A stretch of 64,000 bases of DNA from an uncultured Kiloniellaceae bacterium (GTDB taxonomy: Bacteria > Pseudomonadota > Alphaproteobacteria > Kiloniellales > Kiloniellaceae). The notes beneath the pieces are model-generated. The model saw only the letters and a program-made list of their open reading frames with translations. It ran no database searches and had not been told where the DNA came from. Below, one piece after another: positions 35,413 through 43,981 of the stretch (position 1 is the stretch's first letter; each line of letters opens with the position of its first letter). The stretch covers positions 868,001 through 932,000 of the forward strand of contig CANMQP010000005.1 of assembly GCA_947500035.1 (NCBI GenBank). The letters run 5' to 3'. Made by a program: the position numbers and the translations under genes.

Positions 35413-36279
35413 ATGACCTTTGCAGAGAAATCGAGAGCTATCCGGCCCTTTGCGCTGTTTTCACTCCTTGCCTTGGGCGGCCTGACAGGCTGTCAGCAGA
35501 CCTACGACGACACAAAAGGCTGGGGAAACGACGTCGAGGCCTGGTTCCGCGAAGATTTCATAAAGACTGTCGAAGCCTCGATCGATGATATCGGCGAGGA
35601 AATCGCCGATATTTCGGGAGCTGACGATGCGCCGGGCACGCCTGCGCCCGAATCTGTGGCCGTGCCACAAATGGCTGATGCTAAAAAGTCCCCGACGGAA
35701 ACGCTCGGCAAGGAGATGACTGCAAGCCCCAAGGCGCTCAGCGAACAAGGCCGCGAGACACAGGTCGCAAGCACAGCGCCTGAAATTCCCGCGCTCGCCG
35801 CCGATGCGCCCGCGCAGGAACCGCGTAAACCTGCCGCCACCAGCCAGACCGCGCAGCCGAACCTCTATCCGCAAACCGCAGGCAAACCATCCGCCGAGAC
35901 CGCAAAGGCCGATACCGCGCCGGCAAAACCGAAACCTGCCGGCAAGCAAGCCGCAGGCAAGCAAGCCGCAGGCAAGCAGAAAGCTGATATGGCGCTGCAC
36001 CTCTCCTCGAACAAAACCAAGGACTCGGCTATGCGGGAGTGGGCAGAACTGAAGAAGGCCTTCCCCGACCAGTTAGGTGGCTTGAACCTGGAGATCGCCC
36101 GCACCGACCTGGGTAAAAAAGGCGTCTTTTTCCGGGTGATGGCCGGCCCTTTTGCTGACAAACCTGCTGCCGCCCGTATCTGCTCCGAGCTGAAGAAAAA
36201 AGAGCAGTACTGCGCCGTGATGCAGGCGCCTGCAGGGCAATCACAAGCCCAAAGCGCCCGAATCGAGAGCCGGAGTTAG
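35413..36279 (+). CDS. SPOR-domain lipoprotein
   Basis: This encodes 288 residues from the ATG at 35413. The lipobox GLTGC around residue 25 predicts a lipoprotein. A mid-region rich in Ala, Pro, Lys and Gln includes a tandem repeat of AGKQA encoded by a 15-bp DNA repeat near 35940. The C-terminal 80 residues form a SPOR domain, MALHLSSNKTKDSAMREWAE to IARTDLGKKGVFFRVMAGPF, which binds denuded peptidoglycan at division sites. It is probably an envelope factor in cell division. The neighbours give no pathway clue. Confidence 0.8.
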   Translation: MTFAEKSRAIRPFALFSLLALGGLTGCQQTYDDTKGWGNDVEAWFREDFIKTVEASIDDIGEEIADISGADDAPGTPAPESVAVPQMADAKKSPTETLGKEMTASPKALSEQGRETQVASTAPEIPALAADAPAQEPRKPAATSQTAQPNLYPQTAGKPSAETAKADTAPAKPKPAGKQAAGKQAAGKQKADMALHLSSNKTKDSAMREWAELKKAFPDQLGGLNLEIARTDLGKKGVFFRVMAGPFADKPAAARICSELKKKEQYCAVMQAPAGQSQAQSARIESRS

Positions 36280-36289
36280 CCCCCCTTCC

Positions 36290-37105
36290 TTAGTGTTTTT
36301 CCAAGAAGGAAATGATCGCATCTTTTGCCCGTTCCGCATTTTCCAGGATCGGCGAATTGACGATGGCATGACCGTTTCCCGGCAGAACCAGTGAAGTGGC
36401 ATCCGGGCGGCCATTAAAGACCTGGCCGCAGTGCTCCCCGCGTTTCGCGGCGTACCAGGGGTCCTCACCGCCCAAAATGGCCAAGACCGGCACCGTGGCA
36501 TCGGATTTGATCCCCACATTGGGGGGGCGGCCCTGGCAGTGCCACCCGGTGATGACCAACCCGGCCAGACCATTCCCCGGGTAGTTCGCAACCGCCATGC
36601 CGCCCTCGCTGAACCCCATGACAAAGACCCGTGACTGATCGATCCAAGGCAGGCTGCGCACCTGCTCCAAGGCGTAGCGGATCTCCTCTACCCGATAGCT
36701 GTGGGCTTCAGGCGCCAGCGAAGTGCGATGGTCTTCCAGTGAGCAATTGGAGCGGCGGCGCGAGCGGGCAAAGCTGTCCGGAAAAAAGGTGGCGTAGCCG
36801 GCTTCCATAAACATCAGACGGGCGGCTTCTTCCTCCCGGGCAATGCCGCTGCAACCGTGCAGAAAGATGATGGCGGCCATATTCGTGCCATCGGGAATCC
36901 TTTGGAGTCCATTCTGAACAAAGGCGTCCCGCCACTTGCCGAGGATCGGACGGCCGCCAAAGATATGGCCGGGAATAGACACATAAGCGCGTTGCCATGT
37001 CGCGCTGACATCGGCGTAGACCTGCGGTGACCCAAAGAGCGTGCCCAAGATTAGTCCGGCGATGACTCCCATCATCCGCCAGCATCTCGTCTCCCACCGC
37101 CCCAT
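36290..37105 (-). CDS. Exported alpha/beta hydrolase (dienelactone hydrolase-like)
   Basis: This encodes 271 residues with an N-terminal hydrophobic signal (MMGVIAGLILGTLFGSPQVY). The nucleophile serine lies in VMGFSEGGMAVANYPG, the aspartate in LGGEDPWY and the histidine in PGNGHAIVNSP. FLHGCSGIAREEE gives the oxyanion region. The fold matches dienelactone-hydrolase-type esterases, but secretion is unusual for that group. Substrate unknown. It converges with the SPOR lipoprotein gene, separated by ten bases. Confidence 0.75.
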   Translation of the reverse strand: MGRWETRCWRMMGVIAGLILGTLFGSPQVYADVSATWQRAYVSIPGHIFGGRPILGKWRDAFVQNGLQRIPDGTNMAAIIFLHGCSGIAREEEAARLMFMEAGYATFFPDSFARSRRRSNCSLEDHRTSLAPEAHSYRVEEIRYALEQVRSLPWIDQSRVFVMGFSEGGMAVANYPGNGLAGLVITGWHCQGRPPNVGIKSDATVPVLAILGGEDPWYAAKRGEHCGQVFNGRPDATSLVLPGNGHAIVNSPILENAERAKDAIISFLEKH

Positions 37106-37218
37106 ACTGCCGCCTCTACCGCTTCACTTGCCTGAAATTGTATGCGTGACTACAATAACAGCTGAATCGGGGAATGCGGTGTTTAAAACGCAGCGTATTG
37201 AATTTGGGGGCAGAATTT

Positions 37219-38595
37219 ATGACTTTTCGACGTGATGCAGCCGCGGTTTCAGGGTTCATTGGCGCCGCCGTTTTGATGTCCTCTCCGGCCTGGTCCCAAA
37301 TGACCCCGCCTCCCGCCGGCGCCAAGTACACCTTCGAGTGTTCATCGAGCGTGAATGCAAACTACGAAGAAGTCTATTCGATCCTATCCAGTGACGGCTC
37401 AACGCTCCGTGTAGAGGTCGACGATGGCATCGACCGCAACTGGTATGAGAAGCCCCTCTATCTGTTGAACACGACCATCGCATCGAAACAGATGATTCGA
37501 GGCCAGGAGTCCTCGATGTTCGACGTGCCCAGTGAGTTCAAACAACTGCAATCGCTGGAAATCGGAGGCAAGTACTCGGGTTACGTCATTGAACGGCGGC
37601 CTAAAGAACGGCTTGAGTGGGACTACACCCTCTCGGTTCTGGGCCGCGAGACGGTGTATAATCGCGCTTTCGGCGACCTCAAGATCATCACCCTGTCGGA
37701 GGCGCGGTGGGTGAACGTCTACTCTTCAAATCTCGATGTGCGTTATGCCCCGGAGTTGCGTTTTCCCTTGAGCTGGGAATACAAGGATTCGAACGGCGCA
37801 GAGGTCACCTGTGAACTTGCCGCGGCGGAAGGCCTCGCCGGTATTCCGGTCGCCGCCCGGCCCGAAGCGCCCGGGACAGCCGCCGGTCCGCAGATCGCGG
37901 TCATTAAGAGCCCGCAGCGAATGCGCTCGATCGCCAATGCGAACGTCCGCGAGGAGCCTTCCCGCGCCGCCGCCCGGATCGGCCGCCTCGGCAATGGAAC
38001 CCGAATTTCCGTCTCAGGTTATGTCAATGTCAGTGGTGAGCGCTGGTACGCCCTTCCCCTGGACAATGGCACCACCGGTTATGTGTTCGGCGGTGTGTTG
38101 AAGGAGGCAAATGCGCCTGCTGCAACACCGGCAGCGGCCGCCGCTCCGGCTCCGGCTCCCAAACCCGCTGTGCAGCCGGCGGCGAAACCTCAGCCGCTTC
38201 AAAGCAGCACACAGACCGCGGCGGTCAAAGCACCGGCTCCCGCACCTGCAACAGCCGCGACAGGCACTTCGGAGCGCTTGAAAAAACTCGATGAACTGCG
38301 GCGCCTTGATTTGATTTCGGAAGCCGAGTACCAGCAAAAACGAAAAGACCTGCTCGGCTCGGGTCAATCTGTCGGCATAGCCGACCAGCTCAGACAGACC
38401 AACGCACAGTTTCGTCAGGGCAAGATCAATCCGGAAGAATTTGTCAAAGCACGCGCCGGCATTCTCGCAAAGATAAATACGCAGGACATGGACGCGAAGC
38501 AGGGCCTGGTTCTGCTGAACGATTTGATCAACGAACGCCTGATCTCGGAAGCTGAGTACAGCCGAAAACGCGCCACTATGCTGGATGCTCTCTAA
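37219..38595 (+). CDS. Exported SH3b protein with two SHOCT-like motifs
   Basis: This encodes 458 residues from the ATG at 37219 (GGGGG upstream), with a signal peptide (FIGAAVLMSSPAWSQ). Residues about 34-200 form a beta-rich domain of unknown type. An SH3b module at about 236-295 reads MRSIANANVREEPSRAAARI and ends TTGYVFGGVLKE. An Ala/Pro linker follows. Two SHOCT-like helices are near the C-terminus, DLISEAEYQQKRKDLL and RLISEAEYSRKRATML. The same SH3b type occurs in the next two exported catalytic-type proteins (39100-41382, 43982-45454), suggesting a shared envelope system. Confidence 0.75.
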   Translation: MTFRRDAAAVSGFIGAAVLMSSPAWSQMTPPPAGAKYTFECSSSVNANYEEVYSILSSDGSTLRVEVDDGIDRNWYEKPLYLLNTTIASKQMIRGQESSMFDVPSEFKQLQSLEIGGKYSGYVIERRPKERLEWDYTLSVLGRETVYNRAFGDLKIITLSEARWVNVYSSNLDVRYAPELRFPLSWEYKDSNGAEVTCELAAAEGLAGIPVAARPEAPGTAAGPQIAVIKSPQRMRSIANANVREEPSRAAARIGRLGNGTRISVSGYVNVSGERWYALPLDNGTTGYVFGGVLKEANAPAATPAAAAAPAPAPKPAVQPAAKPQPLQSSTQTAAVKAPAPAPATAATGTSERLKKLDELRRLDLISEAEYQQKRKDLLGSGQSVGIADQLRQTNAQFRQGKINPEEFVKARAGILAKINTQDMDAKQGLVLLNDLINERLISEAEYSRKRATMLDAL

Positions 38596-38601
38596 TATCC
38601 C

Positions 38602-38635
38602 GAATCTGAAATTCACTTTATTGAATTTCAGATTC
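38602..38635. terminator. 14-bp perfect hairpin after SH3b gene
   Basis: GAATCTGAAATTCA (38602-38615) and TGAATTTCAGATTC (38622-38635) form a perfect stem with a 6-base loop, 6 bases after the stop codon. There is no U tract, so it may be an atypical terminator, an RNA stabiliser or part of the repeat-rich DNA that follows. Confidence 0.5.
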
Positions 38636-38658
38636 AACGGGACACTAACTCATTGAAT

Positions 38659-38997
38659 CTAGTGTGATTCAGTCTCTAAAACTCGCCGCAGATGATGCGG
38701 CGAACTTCAGAAACATCACACTAGTCGAGGACTCATATTCCTTGATGGTCTTGATCGTATTTGGCCGGGTTTTAGGCTGGCGAGGGCTCGAAAGCAGGCC
38801 TGAAGGCCCGGTAAGAGGCGTCAACGCACCTAAAACCCGGCAAAATACGACCCCAGAGGAGCGGCAAGATTATGAGTTCTGGGAACCACGTTCTGGGTAG
38901 CGTCGTGTCGTCAGTCACGATGCGACAGCATCGCTCCATTCCTAACTCCTTGCCAGAAAACATAATTTTGTCGTCAAGACCGTCAAAGAATATGAGT
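38659..38997. repeat. Palindrome-rich intergenic element
   Basis: Several inverted repeats are nested here. CTAGTGTGAT (38659-38668) pairs with ATCACACTAG (38715-38724) around a CGCCGCA/TGCGGCG hairpin. Arms of 24 nt with two mismatches occupy 38731-38754 and 38974-38997. Arms of 22 nt with one mismatch occupy 38755-38776 and 38829-38850; the left arms are contiguous. A partial direct copy of the ATGAGTTC-containing end is at about 38866-38885. This may be a small non-autonomous mobile element or a structured RNA. No coding sequence is supported. Confidence 0.6.
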
Positions 38998-39099
38998 TCC
39001 CAACCTAGATCAGATCAAGTTTAGACTTAATCCCCGGCAGCGACCCAACCTGCTTGTGAATCTGATTTCACTCTAAGACTTGGCCGGCTCCAGAGACCC

Positions 39100-41382
39100 T
39101 TATCGAGGGCGTGCCGCGAAGACAAAATCACCGCCTTCGTGGCCGGCGAACCTCAGATCGGCATAGTCGGGAGTCTGATTTGCAGCGAGCATAACCGGAC
39201 GCCTGACCTGCAAGGCCAGCTCCGTGCCCTTCATCTGTCCCTTGTTCGCCCGCAGTGCCTCCAGCACCGCCTTGGCGAAGACCGAGTGATTCCCGCCGCC
39301 GCCATCGACGACCGGCTCCAGTCCCCCCGAGGTCAGCACGACACGGACACGCTTTTGCGCGAGCTTCTGTTCCGCTTCAGGGCCGCGCAGCGTCACCTTC
39401 AAGCCTCGGGTCAGGGTCCCGGAGTAGCAGCTGTCCACGATCAGCATGGCATGCCTGGCCTCGATCGCCTTCAGGCTGTCCGTGATCGTAACGTTCGAGA
39501 GCCAGCTCACCTGACTCTCACCCGATGCGTCTACGGGCAGCCAGAAGCCGCGGTCAGACTCCGTATCAAGGTAACCGTGGCCTGCGTAGTAAATCAGAAG
39601 ATTGTCTTTGTCAGTGAGAGACTTTCGATAGTCGTCGAGCGCCCGGATAATGTCGGCGCGGGTCGCATCCAACAACAGATTGACCTTGTAGCCATAGTCC
39701 TTGGTCAAAACTTCACCGATGACACGCGCGTCATTGATCGCGGTCTCCAGGCGCGGCAGATGCTGGTAGGCGTTGATGCCGATCACCAGCGCGTGGTACC
39801 GGCCAAGCCCCGGCACATCTACCGGTTCCGTGGCGGGTGAGGTCTCTTCTGGTTTCTTTGGCGTGCTGAGCGTTGACGCCGCAGCATCTGGATTCCGGGC
39901 GTCTGGCTTCGGAGGCGCCTGAAGCGCAACTTGGGTGTTAGGTCGCACAAGATCGCCGAAAATATAGCCAATACGTTCGTCCTGCGTACTGACCATGACC
40001 CAGTTTTTGCCGACAACCCGTCCCAAAACCGTGATCTTCTCGCCTTGGCGCAACCCACCGATCCGACCCGCGCCTGCGGCAGGCGCGGCCCTGATATTTG
40101 CGTTTGTCGCAGCGGTATAAATCGCAAACTCCGGCACGATATCGGGCCGTTCAAGCCCAATCGCCGGAGGATCGGCCGGCTTGATGTCAGCCGCCTCTCT
40201 CGGCGCTTCGCTCTTAGGTTCTGCGGGTTTCGCGACGGCCGCCACCTCAGCGCCGCCCGGGCGGTAGCTCGTATCGACATCCCCGCTCGGCGGCGGTGTG
40301 TAGACCGGATCAACGGCAGACGCCGGCTCTGCCGTTTCCTTTGCCGATGCAATGTTCCCACTGGCCCCTGCCCCTGATGACGCGCGGACTGCGACCACAG
40401 ATTCTTCCTGCGAGAGAGAACGCCAGGCGTCTATTCTTTTATCGACCGACGCAATTTGGCTCGAGGATAGACGTTTTCGGGTCCGGTCCACGCCCTTGCG
40501 CGCCGTTGACGCCAGATCGTCACGGCGCGCCTGAGTCGCAAGGCGGTACCAATAGAACGCCTCTTCGCGGTCCCGCCCGACTCCCTCTCCATTTTCATAG
40601 AGGAACGCCAGATTGATTTGACCAAGCGCCCAGCCCTGCTCCGCTGCCAATCGATACCATCGAGCGGCTTCCCGCTCGTCTCGCGGAACTCCGTCCCCCT
40701 TCTCGTAGAGAACGCCCAGGTCATTCTGCGCGCGGGCGAAGCCCTTCGCAGCCGACTTGCTAAACCATTCGACAGCCTGGGTCATATCGCGGCGCACTTT
40801 GGAATCGCCCTGCTGATAGACCAGCCCCACCTTGTATTCCGAGAGCGCGTAGCCTCGGCTGGCCGAAGGCATGAACCATCTCAGGGCTTCGGTCAGATCG
40901 CGCTTTACGCCCCAGCCCTCGAGATACATCTCGGCAAGATGAGTCTGGGAACTGACGTCGTCCAGATCGGCACCGCGCCGATACCACTTCAAGGCCTCAG
41001 CCAGATTTCCCAGATCGAATTGATAGGTGCCGCCAATATTGGCGAAAGCCGCCAGGTAGCCTTTCTCCGCGACATCGAAGAGATAGGGTAGGCCCTCGTC
41101 TCTGCGGTTTGCGCGCAAGAGGGCCCGGCCGAGTTGATATTGGAACCTGAGTTCCTGTGGATGCAGTTGCACCGCATCCTCACAGGCCCGGACCGCCGCC
41201 CGGCCGTCCACAAGGTCCCAGGCGACACCATCCACAACGCGTGCGGTATCGGCGGGATGAGCCGCTAACCGGTCGCAAGCCAGCACCGGTGCCGCAGACT
41301 GGGCGACGGCCCTGGCTCCAAACGAGCCTGTCCCGGCCACGATCAGAACCGTAAGTGTTATGAAGCGAGAAAACCTAAACAC
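39100..41382 (-). CDS. Exported Sel1-repeat, SH3b and caspase-like peptidase
   Basis: This encodes 760 residues. A signal peptide (about 1-28) is followed by TPR/Sel1-like repeats at about 80-290 (for example DLGVLYEKGDGVPRDEREAA and NLAFLYENGEGVGRDREEAF). A Pro/Ala linker leads to an SH3b module at about 422-480. The C-terminal 230 residues are a caspase-type C14 peptidase: VIGINAYQHLP, His602 in YYAGHGY and Cys652 in VDSCYSG, so the catalytic dyad is intact. Likely periplasmic. It follows the Gly-rich gene by 47 bases on the same strand, about 7 kb from the T6SS core genes. Substrate unknown. Confidence 0.85.
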   Translation of the reverse strand: MFRFSRFITLTVLIVAGTGSFGARAVAQSAAPVLACDRLAAHPADTARVVDGVAWDLVDGRAAVRACEDAVQLHPQELRFQYQLGRALLRANRRDEGLPYLFDVAEKGYLAAFANIGGTYQFDLGNLAEALKWYRRGADLDDVSSQTHLAEMYLEGWGVKRDLTEALRWFMPSASRGYALSEYKVGLVYQQGDSKVRRDMTQAVEWFSKSAAKGFARAQNDLGVLYEKGDGVPRDEREAARWYRLAAEQGWALGQINLAFLYENGEGVGRDREEAFYWYRLATQARRDDLASTARKGVDRTRKRLSSSQIASVDKRIDAWRSLSQEESVVAVRASSGAGASGNIASAKETAEPASAVDPVYTPPPSGDVDTSYRPGGAEVAAVAKPAEPKSEAPREAADIKPADPPAIGLERPDIVPEFAIYTAATNANIRAAPAAGAGRIGGLRQGEKITVLGRVVGKNWVMVSTQDERIGYIFGDLVRPNTQVALQAPPKPDARNPDAAASTLSTPKKPEETSPATEPVDVPGLGRYHALVIGINAYQHLPRLETAINDARVIGEVLTKDYGYKVNLLLDATRADIIRALDDYRKSLTDKDNLLIYYAGHGYLDTESDRGFWLPVDASGESQVSWLSNVTITDSLKAIEARHAMLIVDSCYSGTLTRGLKVTLRGPEAEQKLAQKRVRVVLTSGGLEPVVDGGGGNHSVFAKAVLEALRANKGQMKGTELALQVRRPVMLAANQTPDYADLRFAGHEGGDFVFAARPR

Positions 41383-41429
41383 CGGTGATGGTCCAAAATC
41401 CCTGTGGTGCCTGCAGCATCTTCGGGCGG

Positions 41430-41804
41430 TTACCAGCCACCGCCGCCTCCGCCACCGCCTCCTCCGCCTCCGCCGCCGCCACCACCGCCGCCGCCGCCGC
41501 CTCCTCCGCCGCCCTCTCTGCCATCGCCGCCGCCTTCAAGGCCGGAACCGGCGCGTGCAATCGGGTTGTAGGGCTGGTGACGTTTGTGGCCGGACGGTGC
41601 AGGGATTTGCATGGCGAGCTGCAGATCGGCAGGCAAACTCCGGGCGTTTTCGGGGGTGCTGTTTTGCGATGCGGATGCCGCTTCAAGTGCCGAATGAGGT
41701 GATTGGCAGGCTGCGGAAGCGGAACTGCTATAGGCCGCAGCCGCTCCTGCAACGATCAGGCTGGCCACATAAACCGCCTTCGATTTCTGAAATTTGGTTC
41801 CCAT
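41430..41804 (-). CDS. Small exported protein with C-terminal 26-glycine run
   Basis: This encodes 124 residues from the ATG at 41804 (GAGGAG upstream). It has a signal peptide (VYVASLIVAGAAAAYSSSAS), then a hydrophilic part of about 70 residues with no family match. The last residues are an uninterrupted run of 26 glycines and a final Trp. The codons are a mixture of GGC, GGT and GGA, so the run is not a simple triplet expansion. Such tails are flexible and often cell-surface associated. It lies upstream of the caspase-like gene and is probably co-transcribed with it. Confidence 0.6.
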   Translation of the reverse strand: MGTKFQKSKAVYVASLIVAGAAAAYSSSASAACQSPHSALEAASASQNSTPENARSLPADLQLAMQIPAPSGHKRHQPYNPIARAGSGLEGGGDGREGGGGGGGGGGGGGGGGGGGGGGGGGGW

Positions 41805-42025
41805 GACCCTACTCCTCGCGGAAGACACTACCGATTGATTGCGGCGACGTGCATTCATATGCACGCATCCGACTATAGCTGCTTTTTCACGAAGAGTTAT
41901 AGAAATTCCTGGCCTGTATCGCCCCGATAACAGCGTAAACGCCCCTTAAGAGGCATTCTCAGGCATACCATCCCAATAAGATACAATTCTGCATTGAAAG
42001 AAGCTCCCAACAAAACTTCTTTCGT

Positions 42026-42079
42026 GCAAACTGGTCGGACGGGGCAAACTGGTTGAACAGGGCAAACTGGTTGAACGGC
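42026..42079. repeat. Three 18-bp tandem repeats
   Basis: Three 18-bp units begin GCAAACTGGT at 42026, 42044 and 42062, with only a few differences. They lie about 220 bases upstream of the Gly-rich gene and 50 bases past the PAAR stop, where a transcription factor or processing signal might act. Two full helical turns are close to 21 bp, so 18-bp spacing would not place sites on one DNA face exactly. Confidence 0.6.
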
Positions 42080-42131
42080 AGGGCGTTCACTACGCGCCTA
42101 ACTCTATCAGGATTTAAGCGAGCAAGCCGGA

Positions 42132-42419
42132 TCAACCGATCAGGACGGTCGGGCAGCCAATCACAATCGTACCGCCATGAGACATGGTGTCGCCCATGCG
42201 CGCAGCGGGCATACTGCCGATCAGGACCGTCACGGAGCCTTTGGCGATCACATCCGGCGGACCGACGCAGGTTGCCATGTCTGTCGCCCTGGCAGCAGGC
42301 ATCTTGCCGATCAAGACAGTGGGTTGGCCCTTGACGATGGGTCCACCCACATGGGGCACCACTCCCGTCACCATGGGACAGACATGCATGTCGGTCATAC
42401 GTGCAGCCGGTTGTCCCAT
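42132..42419 (-). CDS. PAAR-domain T6SS spike protein
   Basis: This encodes 95 residues, a complete single PAAR domain. It contains the proline-alanine-alanine-arginine motifs in QPAARMTDMH, KMPAARATDM and SMPAARMGDT, with a GGPIVKGQPTVLIG hairpin. PAAR proteins cap the VgrG spike of the T6SS tube and can carry effectors. There is no C-terminal extension, so any effector would be separate. GAGGAAG precedes the ATG. It sits between two DUF4399 genes and the repeat-flanked Gly-rich gene, 18 kb from vgrG. Confidence 0.9.
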   Translation of the reverse strand: MGQPAARMTDMHVCPMVTGVVPHVGGPIVKGQPTVLIGKMPAARATDMATCVGPPDVIAKGSVTVLIGSMPAARMGDTMSHGGTIVIGCPTVLIG

Positions 42420-42493
42420 TCTATCTTCCTCGCACTTTGTTCACACGCTGCCTTGAGCCGCGCCGCACCCGGATCAATTACTCAATCGATCGA

Positions 42494-42934
42494 CTACTTA
42501 ACAGTAATCGTGATCTTCTTTGAAATGACCGGCGGGTCATGCGGCACGTGGTTGTGGTCGCCCAACATCAGTTGCAGCGTATGTACACCCGGCTCCAACT
42601 CGATCACTGTTTCCGTTTGTCCGGCCCCGAAATGTAAATGGTTGTTGTCCGCCGGGATGTCTTCGTCAAAGGGCGGCAGATCACGATCGATAATCAAATG
42701 GTGGTGCCCGGCATTCGGCCATTCCACACCCGCCGGCGCGAGCCCCATGTTGCGCAGACCGAACCAAACCCGGAAGCGGCGGTTATTGATGACCTCGCCG
42801 TCGTTCGGCCAGCCGATGTAGAGATATGCGTTCTTCGGCGCGGGCGTATCGCCAGCCAGAGCCGGTTGCGCCAGCATAGCCGGCAAAGCAAGCAGAGGCG
42901 CTGCAAGGAGGGTGGCCAAGGCAAACTTTTTCAT
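42494..42934 (-). CDS. Exported DUF4399 protein A
   Basis: This encodes 146 residues with a signal peptide (LLAAPLLALPAMLAQPALAG). The DUF4399 body has AYLYIGWPNDGEVI, GVEWPNAGHHHLIID, NNHLHFGAGQTETVIELEPG and GDHNHVPHDPP. The many histidines are conserved, suggesting metal binding in the periplasm, but no function is established. Its start is 74 bases upstream of the PAAR ATG. A paralogue lies 119 bases upstream of it. Co-transcription with the PAAR gene is plausible. Confidence 0.75.
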   Translation of the reverse strand: MKKFALATLLAAPLLALPAMLAQPALAGDTPAPKNAYLYIGWPNDGEVINNRRFRVWFGLRNMGLAPAGVEWPNAGHHHLIIDRDLPPFDEDIPADNNHLHFGAGQTETVIELEPGVHTLQLMLGDHNHVPHDPPVISKKITITVK

Positions 42935-43053
42935 TCTATTCGATCCTTTTACCTAACCGCTCTCAAACGCCGGCTTCGGGAATAAAAGCCTGTGCGGAGC
43001 GCGGATTTTCCGACACACAGAGATGAATTCCGTTCTCTCAAGACTCACGGATC

Positions 43054-43503
43054 TTAAGGAACAATGACGGTAATCTTCTTGGACATCAGCGGCGGGTCAT
43101 GCGGGACATGATTGTGATCCCCCATCAGGAGCTGCAGTGTGTGCGTCCCCGGTGGCAGCTCGACCCGGGCTTCCGACTGCCCAGCACCGAAGTGCAGATG
43201 ATTGTTGTCCGCCGGGATGTCTTCGTCGAAAGGCGGTAGCGGCGAATTGATAATCACATGGTGATGGCCAGTGTTGGGCCATTCGACCCCGGCGGGCGCA
43301 ACACCGATTCCCCGGGCTCCCATCCGCAACCAGAACTTTCCACCTTCAATGATGGTCCCGTCATTCGGCCAGATAATGTAAACCCTGGCATCCTTTGGCG
43401 CCGGGGTATCTCCGGCAAGAGCCCCGGTCAGGCCCCCGGTCATAGCGACGGCAATCGCTCCAACCGCGGCTGCAACTCTACCAAACGTGAAAAATCTGCG
43501 CAT
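43054..43503 (-). CDS. Exported DUF4399 protein B
   Basis: This encodes 149 residues and is clearly paralogous to its neighbour: VYIIWPNDGTIIEGGKFWLR, GVEWPNTGHHHVIIN, NNHLHFGAGQSEARVELPPG and GDHNHVPHDPP. A signal peptide (VAAAVGAIAVAMTGGLTGAL) precedes the domain. GGGGAG is about eight bases before the ATG. Tandem duplication is ancient, as many sites differ. It may be the first gene of the DUF4399-DUF4399-PAAR group. The histidine-rich set is the same in both copies, so the metal-binding role is probably kept. Confidence 0.75.
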   Translation of the reverse strand: MRRFFTFGRVAAAVGAIAVAMTGGLTGALAGDTPAPKDARVYIIWPNDGTIIEGGKFWLRMGARGIGVAPAGVEWPNTGHHHVIINSPLPPFDEDIPADNNHLHFGAGQSEARVELPPGTHTLQLLMGDHNHVPHDPPLMSKKITVIVP

Positions 43504-43981
43504 CGCACTCCCCTGTATTATTTTCGTATGGTTATTACAGTGCTGAAGAAAACTACCATAGCCGGACGAAGGGTGTAAGGCGTTTATCGTTCAATTCAAG
43601 AACTGTAGTGGCGCGAAGCAATAAAGCCGCCATCGTGAATATTAACGCCATCGCCAATACTGACGGGGACGCCCCGCATCCGCGCAGCGCAGTTGTCTCA
43701 AGCGCCAAACCAACTATAGTGATTGTCAAAGCCGGAAAACGGCGTGAACTCTTTGGGTGAAGCTAGGCGGTTTTTATCGTTGGGAGAATCCTGGTCAGAC
43801 CACGATGGCGAATTCTTTGTGCAAATTCGCGGAAAACCAGGATCTGAGCGAGAATCGTACCAAATAGTGAACGTCATTTCCTGGTTTTGAGTATTTCCGG
43901 GCGTGAAATCGGACGACCTGAGAGGGAAGCGGCCGATGGCTCTGCTGCAATGACACATGCGAAGTGGTATCTGACTGTATC
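43504..43981. other. Intergenic region between divergent genes
   Basis: About 480 bases separate the DUF4399 B gene (minus) from the SH3b/FGE-like gene (plus). No convincing ORF or strong hairpin is seen. It probably holds both promoters. Confidence 0.4.

Noticed and set aside
38664-38900. A 78-codon ORF within the palindrome-rich element.
   Set aside because: It crosses several inverted-repeat arms, has no ribosome-binding site and matches no known protein.
41375-41752. Frames opposite the Gly-rich gene giving Ala-, Arg- or Pro-rich products.
   Set aside because: They are the complement and shifted readings of the GGN repeat and have no ribosome-binding site or homology.
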